A stretch of DNA of 25,730 bases from DASVCS01 sp036381495 (GTDB taxonomy: Bacteria > Gemmatimonadota > Gemmatimonadetes > Longimicrobiales > RSA9), in the NCBI GenBank assembly GCA_036381495.1, contig DASVCS010000121.1, forward strand, positions 1 to 25,730, read 5' to 3'. The number at the start of each line of letters is the position of its first letter. Position 1 is the first letter of the stretch. Below the pieces are notes generated by a model. That model was not told where the DNA came from. It saw only the letters and a program-made list of their open reading frames with translations, and ran no database searches. This document shows, piece after piece, positions 14,431-21,211 of the stretch. A program made the translations under genes and the position numbers.

Positions 14431-16142
14431 TGACACGCCACCGAGAGGGCACCATCCGCGGGTCGGCGACGCTCCGTAGGTCGGCCGTGCTCCGCACGTC
14501 GGCGGCGCCCGGTGGATCGGCGACCCTCCGCGGGTCGGCGACGCTTCGTAGGTTTGCACCGCCTCGCAGTTCGCTGACGCTCGGCAGCTCGCCGACGCTC
14601 CGCGGGGTTGCAACGCTCCGCGGGACGGCCGCCCGCCGCAGGCCGTCGACCCGCCGCGGGCTCGCGGTGCTCGCCGGGTCGGCAACGCTCCGCGGGCTCG
14701 CGGTGCTCTTCGGTGTTGCGGCGTCGCTCGCCCTGCCTGCCGGCGCCGGTGCAGCGGCGCCGGTGCAGCAGAGCCCGTGGGTCGGCGCGTGGCAGGGCAC
14801 GATCACGGCGGGCACGACCCGGCTGCGCATCGTCTTCCGCATCACGGAGTCGAGCGACCGCGGCGACGGCGGGCTGCGGGCCACGATGGACAGCCCGGAC
14901 CAGGGCGTGACGGGCATCCCCGTCGCGACGGTGACGGTGAACGGCGACTCGATCCGGCTCGACATGCCCACGATCAGCGCCGGCGCCGTCTACGCGGGCC
15001 GGCGGTTGCAGGACCCGGAGCGGATCGAGGGCGAGTGGCGGCAGGGGGGCGTCGTCGTCCCCCTGGCGCTCGAGCGGACGGACGGTACGATCGAGGCCGA
15101 ACGGCGGCCGCAGGACCCCGCACCGCCCTATCCGTACCGCGAGGAGCAGGTCGAGATCGAGGCGTCCGGGATCCGGCTCGCCGGAACGCTGACGCTCCCG
15201 CCGGCCGCGGGGCCGGTGGCGGCGGTGGTGCTGATCAGCGGCTCCGGAGCGCAGGACCGCGACGAAGCGATGGCCGGGCATCGCCCGTTCCTCGTCCTGG
15301 CCGACCGCCTGGCTCGGAGCGGTGTAGCGGTGCTGCGGATGGACGACCGCGGCGTGGGCGGCTCCACCGGCTCGACCTTCGGCACCACACTGCGCGAACG
15401 TGCCGCCGACGTGCTCGCCATGGTCCGCTTCCTCGCCGCGCGCCCCGAGGTCGATCCCGAACGCATCGGCTTGCTCGGCCACAGCGAAGGCGGCTGGGTC
15501 GCGCCGCTCGCCGCGACACAGGCGCCCGACGAGATCGCCTTTCTGGTGCTGCTGGCGGGCCCGGCGCAGAGCCCGCGAGACAACGTCCTCTCGGCGCAGC
15601 GCGCCGTGCTCGCCGGGCGCGGCGCGGACGAAGAAACCATCGCGGCGGTCCTGGCGCTCAACCGCGCGGCATTCGAGGTCCTCGACGAGACGCCCGACTC
15701 CGCCGCGGCCGCGGCGCGCCTGCGCGAACTGGAGGCCGAGCTGATGCGCGAACTCCCGGACGCGCAGGCACGAGCCCTCGAGGCGTACCTGGACGCGCAG
15801 CCGGAAGGGGCGCGCGCGCAAACCCGCCGCGTCGCGAACACCACCTGGTTCCGCGACCTGCTGGCCTACGACCCGGAGCCCGCCCTGCGACGCCTCACGC
15901 AGCCCGTCCTCGCGATCTACGGCGAGCACGACGTCCAGGTCCCGGCCGACGAGAACGCGCCCCTCCTCGCCCGGCTGCTCGATGCCGACACCCGCGACGA
16001 CCGGACCGTCCGCGTCCTGCCCGGCCTCAACCACCTGCTCCAACCGAGCCGCACCGGCCTGCCGGAGGAGTACCCCGTCATCGAGACGACCATCGCGCCG
16101 ACGGTACTGGATTTGGTGGCGGGGTGGGTTGGGGGGCGGTGA
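14430..16142 (+). CDS. Exported alpha/beta hydrolase with an N-terminal hexapeptide-repeat leader
   Basis: 570 aa. Residues 11-94 are a hexapeptide repeat near GSATLR, then a hydrophobic segment ending Ala-rich (about 88-110) that looks like a signal peptide. A beta-rich domain follows (about 115-235, WQGTITAGTTRLRIVFRI). The alpha/beta hydrolase domain (about 240-565) has the oxyanion region LISGSGAQDRDE, the nucleophile elbow GHSEGG with Ser352, probable acid Asp501 (YGEHD) and His535 (LNHLL). The layout resembles exported serine hydrolases or esterases of the dienelactone hydrolase/prolyl oligopeptidase clan; the substrate is unknown. ATG at 14430 overlaps the HTH stop and has GGGAGGGAG upstream, so the repeat leader appears to be translated. 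If it is not, the true start would be near the hydrophobic segment. Confidence 0.88.
   Translation: MTRHREGTIRGSATLRRSAVLRTSAAPGGSATLRGSATLRRFAPPRSSLTLGSSPTLRGVATLRGTAARRRPSTRRGLAVLAGSATLRGLAVLFGVAASLALPAGAGAAAPVQQSPWVGAWQGTITAGTTRLRIVFRITESSDRGDGGLRATMDSPDQGVTGIPVATVTVNGDSIRLDMPTISAGAVYAGRRLQDPERIEGEWRQGGVVVPLALERTDGTIEAERRPQDPAPPYPYREEQVEIEASGIRLAGTLTLPPAAGPVAAVVLISGSGAQDRDEAMAGHRPFLVLADRLARSGVAVLRMDDRGVGGSTGSTFGTTLRERAADVLAMVRFLAARPEVDPERIGLLGHSEGGWVAPLAATQAPDEIAFLVLLAGPAQSPRDNVLSAQRAVLAGRGADEETIAAVLALNRAAFEVLDETPDSAAAAARLRELEAELMRELPDAQARALEAYLDAQPEGARAQTRRVANTTWFRDLLAYDPEPALRRLTQPVLAIYGEHDVQVPADENAPLLARLLDADTRDDRTVRVLPGLNHLLQPSRTGLPEEYPVIETTIAPTVLDLVAGWVGGR
14460..14711. repeat. 18-bp tandem repeat, 14 copies, in the 5' end of the hydrolase gene
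   Basis: Fourteen contiguous 18-bp units with no register change, consensus close to GGGTCGGCGACGCTCCGC. The period keeps the reading frame and gives a hexapeptide near GSATLR. The repeat fades into the signal-peptide region (unit 15 is barely recognisable). Confidence 0.92.
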
Positions 16143-16200
16143 GGCCAGGAGGACACCCCGACACGACCCACTGGCGTCGTGCGTCGGGGTTGCCGGCACT

Positions 16201-16299
16201 CCGGCGTTGGGGCGGACCGGCGTTGGGGCGGACCAGGCCCCGTTGGGGCGGACCAGGCCCCGGTTCCCGAGAGGCGGACCAGGCCCCGGTTCCCGGAAT
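16201..16299. repeat. Short direct repeats after the hydrolase gene
   Basis: Two tandem copies of CCGGCGTTGGGGCGGA are followed by three diverged copies built on GGCGGACCAGGCCCCG, two of which extend with GTTCCCG. No gene is supported here. The interval 16143-17062 otherwise holds IS debris and a hairpin, annotated separately. Confidence 0.75.
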
Positions 16300-16454
16300 C
16301 GGCCGGATCCCGCATGGTAGTGTCCCGGGATGACCAAGAGCCGGGCGCCCCGCCGCTCCCGAACCACTGGCGCGTCGGGCCGGGCTTGCCCGCGCCCCCA
16401 CCGAGGCGGATAGTCATTTGTAGCAAGACCGGAAAACGGGGCTTGGTCCGCAAC

Positions 16455-16634
16455 TGAACCGCCCCGGGTTTACCGGAGACTTGTTCAGTTGAGTGCCAAC
16501 GCGGAGGATTCCGCCTCCTGTTGGCGGTAGTAGGCCTCCTCGTATTCGACTAGAGGGACGTATCCGATCGGCTCCAAGAGGCAGTAGTGGATGGGCCACC
16601 AGACCCAATCTTGTGTTGTAAAGAGACACACACT
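16455..16634 (-). mobile_element. IS3-family remnant: one terminal repeat and the transposase C-terminus
   Basis: TGAACCGCCCCGGG at 16455-16468, continuing to about 16480, matches the terminal inverted repeat of IS3-type elements. Just inside it, on the minus strand, a frame ending at TGA (16487-16485) reads EPIGYVPLVEYEEAYYRQ close to its end. This is the C-terminal signature of IS3 OrfB (DDE) transposases. Homology continues to about 16600 (DWVWWPIHYCLL). The catalytic core and the other end are missing, so the element is dead. It joins an IS110-type fragment in the same frame across a TAA stop. Confidence 0.7.
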
Positions 16635-16814
16635 TTACGCAGTCTGGAGATATCCATTTTTGCGCACCCTGTGCGGGCCCGGATGGCGGCGGAAGTAGAC
16701 GGCGACCGCGCGTCGATGGATGCGGATATCGGCCTGTTCGTTCTCCCTGCCTTCGTCGCCGGTGGTCGTGAGCAGGAGCGTGCCCTTGTGCAGATCGATG
16801 CCGGTGTGCAGCAT
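16635..16814 (-). pseudogene. IS110-family transposase N-terminal fragment
   Basis: A 59-codon frame from ATG at 16814, with GGAAGG upstream, to TAA at 16637-16635. It begins MLHTGIDLHKGTLLLTT, the N-terminus of IS110-type (DEDD) transposases. Asp7 is the first catalytic acid. It continues with an AVAVYFRRHPGPHRV segment, as in the family, then stops. Full-length members are over 300 aa, so only about the first sixth remains. No transposition function is possible. Confidence 0.65.
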
Positions 16815-16944
16815 GAGGACCTTCCCGGGCTGAAGGGCGGCTCCAATCTACGTCAGGTCCTTTTTGGAAGATCAACGCATCACGCGGCGCACCTTCGGGG
16901 CTTGCCCTGCGGGACAGGCGCTCTTATGGTCAATCCTGAGAAAT

Positions 16945-16964
16945 CGGCGGTCGCGAGACCGCCG
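16945..16964. other. Perfect hairpin with a GNRA-type loop
   Basis: CGGCGGTC-GCGA-GACCGCCG: an 8-bp stem with a GCGA tetraloop, about 100 bp upstream of the CBS-HEPN gene. There is no T-run on the plus strand. On the minus strand it is followed by ATTTCT, so it may be a weak terminator for the IS110 direction or simply the end of a mobile element. Confidence 0.4.
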
Positions 16965-17062
16965 CATTTCGAGTGCGGTGCCTTACCCAAGCAACGGGCG
17001 TCCATCGTGAATACCGGAACCACAATACGCCAGCCGCCGCTCGGCGCAAAAAAGCCAGAGCT

Positions 17063-17929
17063 ATGACGGGAGCTGAGAACGACTGGGCGTGGCGGGCCCT
17101 TTTTCGGCGCCGTGGGGCGCTGACGCACCTGGACCTTCCTGGAGCGGCAGGTAGCCTTCGGCATGTGTTCGAGCGGATCAACGCAGAGCATCTCCTTGAA
17201 TATCTTTACATTTCCGAGGAGGTCGCGGACGCAGCAAGCGCAAAACGTCGAATGGAAGCGTACGACTTTGACGTCCTCGGGGTGAGTGACAAGCACGGCC
17301 GAGTGTATGGGTATATCCGACGCGACTGCCCTCCCAGCGGAAGTTGCTCTGACCATGCAATTCCCTTTCACGCATTCGACCTAATATCAGAATCGACGCC
17401 CATCGAGGAGGTGCTCGGGCATCTTCGCACCAAGCCCAGAGTATTTGTCTTGGGTGGTGGAGAGGTCTACGGGATCATCACGCGCGGTGATCTGCAAAAG
17501 CCACCTGTCCGAATTTTCGTGTTCGGGCTCATCACTATCCTCGACATGCAGCTCACTGCGACTGTGAGGACTTATTTTCCGCAGGACTCTTGGTGTCAAC
17601 TCCTTGCCGTTCGCCGCGTCAACGCCGCCAGGAAGCTTTTGGAGCAGCGGGTTGCTCGGAATGAAGAGATTGACCTTACAGACTGCCTGCAGTTTTGCGA
17701 CAAGCGTGATCTCGTACTACGTGAAGAGTCAGCTCGCAAAAATCTCGGCTTCCAATCAAAGGCGAGCGGGAGGCAGTTTCTGATCGCGGTCGAGGACCTG
17801 CGAAACCGCGTGGCACATGGTCAAGATCTTGTCACCGGAACAACTTGGGAGGAACTCATCCAATTGATTGAAAGAGTTGACCTTCAGCTTGCAAAAATGC
17901 CAGGCCGGTTGACCAGCAGAGGCGCGTGA
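17063..17929 (+). CDS. CBS-domain protein fused to a HEPN-like domain
   Basis: 288 aa. The N-terminal part (about 45-145) looks like a CBS pair: FDVLGVSDKHGRVYGYIRR for the first and STPIEEVLGH, then RVFVLGGGEVYGIITRGDLQ for the second. The C-terminal part (about 150-280) is all-helical and has Arg247-Asn248-x3-His252 in LRNRVAHGQ, the RNxxxH motif of HEPN RNases and their relatives. CBS domains commonly bind adenine nucleotides; HEPN domains are frequent in toxins and anti-phage effectors. A nucleotide-gated RNase is inference. The gene is clearly more AT-rich than its neighbours, with different codon choice, and lies between IS debris and an HNH nuclease, which suggests transfer. No partner gene is coupled to it. 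ATG at 17063 is the first start after the hairpin; the ribosome binding site is weak. Confidence 0.72.
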   Translation: MTGAENDWAWRALFRRRGALTHLDLPGAAGSLRHVFERINAEHLLEYLYISEEVADAASAKRRMEAYDFDVLGVSDKHGRVYGYIRRDCPPSGSCSDHAIPFHAFDLISESTPIEEVLGHLRTKPRVFVLGGGEVYGIITRGDLQKPPVRIFVFGLITILDMQLTATVRTYFPQDSWCQLLAVRRVNAARKLLEQRVARNEEIDLTDCLQFCDKRDLVLREESARKNLGFQSKASGRQFLIAVEDLRNRVAHGQDLVTGTTWEELIQLIERVDLQLAKMPGRLTSRGA

Positions 17930-18146
17930 ACCGACTACATGCTCCATTACATATCGCCCCGGGTCGCTGGCTTACAGCTCATCGGCTTCGACCGGCACCG
18001 AGTATGGCCATCACGCGGCGGTCCCTCTCGTCGACGCAGCCCGGGTGATCGGGCGACCGGGATACAGGGTCACAGCGGCACGGACGTAAACGCTGCTCCA
18101 CATCCCGGCCCGACCGTGCATCACCACCAATGACCCGAACGCCCCC

Positions 18147-19088
18147 ATGCTCGGCACCATCGCCGTAACCGACCAGGGCTGGTACGAATTCCTCCTCCAG
18201 CGCCCGGAGCTCCAGGAGGTCGACTTCTGGAGGCCGTCGGCGCGGCGGCGCTTCGTCGCGCCCGAATTCTCGCCGTTCCTGTTCAAGCTCCGCGCGCCCC
18301 ACAACGCGATCTGCGGGTTCGGCTACCTCGCGACCTGGTCGCCGCTGCCGATCTGGCTCGCCTGGGAGACGTTCGGCGAGGGGAACGGGTGCGCGACGTT
18401 GGCGGAGATGCGCGCGCGGCTGGAGTCGATCCGCGCGCGGATCCGCTACCGGCCCGGCCCGGACAGCGGCCTCATCGGCTGCACGCTGATCGTCCAGCCG
18501 GTGTTCTTTCCGCGCGACGCGTGGATCCCGCAGCCGGACGACTGGCGGGCGCGCACGCAGACGGACCGGAAATACGACCTGACGACGGGCGAGGGCCGGC
18601 GGGTGTGGGAGGCGTGCCTTGCCGTCGCGCGGGAACTCGCGGCGACGACGTCGCCCGGCAGCCGCTACGTCGTCGCCGACCCGCGCCCCCGCTACGGCGC
18701 GCCCGTGGTCGTCCGGCCGCGGCTGGGTCAGCGCACGTTCCGCATCGTCGTGACGGATGCGTACGAGCGCGCCTGCGCGGTGACGGGCGAGCACTCGCTG
18801 CCGGCGCTGGATGCGGCGCACATCCTGCCGTTCAGCGATGGCGGACCGTACGCGACGTCGAACGGGATCCTGCTACGCGCCGACCTGCACCGCCTCTTCG
18901 ACAAGGGTTACGTCACGATCACGCCCGACCACCGCATCGAGGTGAGCGGGCGCCTGCGCGAGGAGTACCAGAACGGGCGGACGTATTATCCGCTGCAAGG
19001 GGAGCGGCTGCGCCTGCCGCACCGCGAGCGCGACCGACCTGACCCCGAGCTGCTGCGCTGGCACAACGAGAACGTGTTCGCGGCGTGA
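18147..19088 (+). CDS. PUA/EVE-like domain plus HNH endonuclease
   Basis: 313 aa. Residues 10-120 resemble an EVE/PUA-type base-reading domain: WYEFLLQRPELQEVDFWRPS, FLFKLRAPHNAICGFGYLA, then SPLPIWLAWETFGEGNG. The C-terminus carries an HNH nuclease: DAAHILPFSDGGPYATSNGI with His225 and Asn239, then LLRADLHRLFDKGYVTI with His248. In known examples, PUA-like or SRA-like domains fused to HNH nucleases recognise modified bases and cut phage DNA. That this one is modification-dependent is inference. No methyltransferase is nearby, which fits a type IV-like system. It lies 217 bp after the CBS-HEPN gene. A decayed copy of its C-terminus is found at 20411-20563. Confidence 0.82.
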   Translation: MLGTIAVTDQGWYEFLLQRPELQEVDFWRPSARRRFVAPEFSPFLFKLRAPHNAICGFGYLATWSPLPIWLAWETFGEGNGCATLAEMRARLESIRARIRYRPGPDSGLIGCTLIVQPVFFPRDAWIPQPDDWRARTQTDRKYDLTTGEGRRVWEACLAVARELAATTSPGSRYVVADPRPRYGAPVVVRPRLGQRTFRIVVTDAYERACAVTGEHSLPALDAAHILPFSDGGPYATSNGILLRADLHRLFDKGYVTITPDHRIEVSGRLREEYQNGRTYYPLQGERLRLPHRERDRPDPELLRWHNENVFAA

Positions 19089-19321
19089 CGGACTTCCGGC
19101 CGCGGGCGCCGACGATCGCCTTGCCCGCCGGATGGAAGCAGCGATCTTCGAGCGGTGTCGACACCGATCGAGGCATCGAGCGTGGCGTTGTCGAGTGGCT
19201 GTGATCGTCGCCCACGCAGAGGAACCGCGGGGCGGCTTCCCGGTCGCCTCGCCCGGTCAGGTTCGGATCCGCTCGGCGTCGTCGAGCGGGCGGGCTCAGC
19301 CCTGCATGTTGCCTGTGGACG

Positions 19322-19345
19322 AACGTTACCACCGGTGGCAACGTT
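19322..19345. promoter_or_regulatory. 24-bp near-perfect palindrome just upstream of the DUF4160-like gene
   Basis: Arms AACGTTaCCACC and GGTGGcAACGTT pair at 11 of 12 positions. The centre is an uninterrupted CCACCGGTGG. It ends six bases before the ATG at 19352, so a bound protein would cover the start of the gene. The form and position fit an autoregulatory operator such as those of toxin-antitoxin loci. A second perfect palindrome, CGGTGTCGACACCG, is at 19153-19166. Confidence 0.5.
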
Positions 19346-19351
19346 TCTCGC

Positions 19352-19684
19352 ATGGGCCAGGTCCGATGCGGGAACTATGTCTTCATCACCTGGACCGGGG
19401 ACCACAGCCCACGGCACGTTCACGTCTACCGGGACGGCGTGCTGGTGCTCGAGTGGGACCTCGAGAATCGACAGCCGATGACAGGCAAGCCCACGAACTG
19501 GAACGCTCACGGGGGCCGTCGCAACGGCGGCGGTGCGCGCGGTGTGGTTCATCGAGCGGAACAGGGCGGCACCGCGGCTCGTGACCGCGTACGCCGTGGT
19601 ACGTCCGGCCAGAACGCGCCACCGAACGAACGGTCGCGCGCCGGCTCACCCGAATGTCGAGCTACGCCCGTGATCGATTCTTGA
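19352..19684 (+). CDS. DUF4160-like protein with a disrupted C-terminus
   Basis: 110 codons. Residues 1-45 fit the DUF4160 type well: MGQVRCGNYVFITWTGDHSP, then RHVHVYRDGVLVLEWDLENR. Family members are short and normally end with a helical Leu/Ile-rich segment soon after this point. Here the frame turns after QPMTGKPTNWN into an Arg/Gly-rich stretch without family resemblance, so a deletion or frameshift has probably replaced the end. DUF4160 genes are often found in two-gene, toxin-antitoxin-like pairs. No intact partner is seen, although the broken GIY-YIG gene follows. Confidence 0.55.
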   Translation: MGQVRCGNYVFITWTGDHSPRHVHVYRDGVLVLEWDLENRQPMTGKPTNWNAHGGRRNGGGARGVVHRAEQGGTAARDRVRRGTSGQNAPPNERSRAGSPECRATPVIDS

Positions 19685-19731
19685 TCCGCGCCGCAGGGGT
19701 ACACCCACTCGCTGACGCAAAGGAGGGGATG

Positions 19732-20237
19732 ATGTCGTTTGTTCTGACTTATGATGCGGTGGCCGACGTCCCCGTTGGGGCGCTCGAGGAATGGCTCGAG
19801 GCCGCGCCGAAAATGCCGGTGGCACGACTGAGACTGCTCGACTTCGTGTTCGACGACGCGGGTGAGATCATCAACGGCCACGGTGTGTACCTCTTTTCAT
19901 GCCCGATGGAGCGTGCGCCTACATCGGGAAGGTCGAGAAGCCGATGTTCCTCGAGCGAATTCCGTGGCATTTCGCCACGGACGAATACTCCTGGGGGAAT
20001 CAGATGCTCCGGGGAATGGGGGAGAAGCTGGGGGAGCCCCGCTTGGAGCAGTGCGCGCGAGAGGCCCGGGATTTTTCCTTGCTGCTCATCCGCGTGGAAC
20101 AATCGGGCGAGGTGATCCGGGCCTTGGAGCGCCTTCTCATTGCGCGCCTGGATCCGGCGTTCAACCGTCGTAAGCCACGAATACGCCAGGTCATGGACCA
20201 TTTATCCGTGCGGGAGGCGGTGGAGGCATTGGTCTGA
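19732..20237 (+). pseudogene. GIY-YIG nuclease-fold gene broken by a one-base frameshift
   Basis: Two overlapping frames make one protein. From ATG at 19732 (AGGAGG five bases upstream) the frame reads 58 residues, ending HGVYLFSCP, which contains the GIY/GVY strand. A shift of -1 at about 19905 moves into the frame that continues DGACAYIGKVEKPMFLERI, then ends with ALERLLIARLDPAFN and a basic tail. Together these give GVY, YIG, a conserved Arg region and the E..LI....P.FN end of the GIY-YIG superfamily. The joined protein would be about 168 aa. One lost C in the CCC run would explain the break. It may be a real pseudogene, a sequencing error or, less likely, programmed frameshifting. Confidence 0.65.
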
Positions 20238-20410
20238 ACCGCTGTGGGACGGATCGAGCACGTATGGCACTTCGTAATTGGCCGCGACGGCGAATCGGTT
20301 CGGCGGGAGCCGCGGCGAGGGAGTAGGGCTGATCAGGTGGCGTGATGCCGATGAGGCGGGCCGGGCCGCAGGTCGCTGCCGGCGTCGACGTCGCGCTGGT
20401 TCCGGTATCG

Positions 20411-20563
20411 AGCGCGACATCGAACGGGATCCTACCGCGCGCGGCGCTGCATCGCCTCGCCGACGATCGCCGCGTCACGACCACGCCCAACGGTCGCATC
20501 GAGGCAAGCGAGCGGCGGCGGGTTGTCGCCGAACGGCGCACGAGATACGTTCATCTTCACGGA
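20411..20563 (+). pseudogene. Decayed copy of the HNH endonuclease C-terminus
   Basis: The frame reads ATSNGILPRAALHRLADDRR and then VTTTPNGRIEASERRR. This aligns without gaps to the HNH gene upstream, which reads ATSNGILLRADLHRLFDKGY and then VTITPDHRIEVSGRLR. The end (YVHLHG) also matches the family's YY.LHG. The N-terminal domain and the first HNH histidine are absent. It occupies most of the 347-bp gap 20238-20584. No other gene is seen in that gap. Confidence 0.65.
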
Positions 20564-20584
20564 CTGCTTCGCCGGAGGGGGCAC

Positions 20585-20842
20585 ATGCCGGAGCAAGAAG
20601 AACGCACCGTCGGTCCCGAGCGCGTGATCTCGCGTCACCCCGAGGTCCACAGCGGCGCACTGGTATTCGCCGGGACGAGGGTACCGGTGGACACGCTGAT
20701 CGAGTATCTGAAGCGGGGGCGCTCGATCGACGACTTCCTGGACGGCTTCCCGAGCGTCGAGCGCTGGCAGGTGGAGGCCTTTCTCGAGCTGTCGCCCGAG
20801 GCTGTGGACGGCCTGAGGAAGAATGACCCGCGTGCTGCTTGA
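20585..20842 (+). CDS. DUF433-family antitoxin
   Basis: 85 aa. The core is typical of DUF433: VISRHPEVHSGALVFAGTRV, then PVDTLIEYLKRGRSIDDFLD and GFPSVERWQVEAFLEL. This gives a winged-helix-like DNA-binding fold used as antitoxin and autorepressor. It starts at ATG 20585 with GGAGGGG five to six bases upstream; the frame before it is the HNH relic. It overlaps the toxin gene by 20 bp, the usual layout of these pairs. It is expected to bind and neutralise the DUF5615 protein and repress its own operon. Confidence 0.88.
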   Translation: MPEQEERTVGPERVISRHPEVHSGALVFAGTRVPVDTLIEYLKRGRSIDDFLDGFPSVERWQVEAFLELSPEAVDGLRKNDPRAA

Positions 20843-21155
20843 TGAGGACGTGGACGTACGCTTCCGTTTGAAGCTCGGTCCCCGCGTGGAAGTGGAAACG
20901 GTCGTATTCCGCGGATGGAAGGGCATGAAGAACGGCGAGTTGCTCCGGGCAGCGGCCGAGCATTTCGATGTGTTCGTGACCTTGGACGGCAACCTCCCCT
21001 ACCAGCAGAACCTCGGAGAACACGACCTCGCGGTGGTCGTGCTCCGGCCGCGCAGCCAGGCGCTCGAACATCTGGAAGAACTGGTCCCCGGCCTGGAGCG
21101 GGTCCTCCCAACGTTGTCGTCCGGCGACGTCGTCGAAATTCGACCGCCGGATTGA
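20823..21155 (+). CDS. DUF5615-family PIN-like toxin
   Basis: 110 aa. It begins MTRVLLDEDVDVRFRLKL with Asp7 in the first PIN-like acidic position, then FRGWKGMKNGELLRAAAEHF, DVFVTLDGNLPYQQNL with a second conserved Asp, and an AVVVLRPRSQALEHL strand. This is the DUF5615/Mut7-C-like PIN fold, predicted to be a metal-dependent RNase. It is the downstream partner of the DUF433 gene, with overlapping coding sequences, so the two form a type II toxin-antitoxin module. Both genes look intact. The RNA target is unknown. Confidence 0.88.
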   Translation: MTRVLLDEDVDVRFRLKLGPRVEVETVVFRGWKGMKNGELLRAAAEHFDVFVTLDGNLPYQQNLGEHDLAVVVLRPRSQALEHLEELVPGLERVLPTLSSGDVVEIRPPD

Positions 21156-21211
21156 AGATCCGCAGTCCGCGGGCTCGCGCGATCGCGCGGGTGGATCCGG
21201 AACGCCTCTCG

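Noticed and set aside
14190..16367. 725-codon frame on the minus strand
   Set aside because: It is antisense to the HTH and hydrolase genes, whose motifs and catalytic residues are clear on the plus strand.
19132..19584. 150-codon plus-strand frame overlapping the DUF4160-like gene
   Set aside because: It is Arg-rich with no motif. The DUF4160-type residues are in the other frame starting at 19352.
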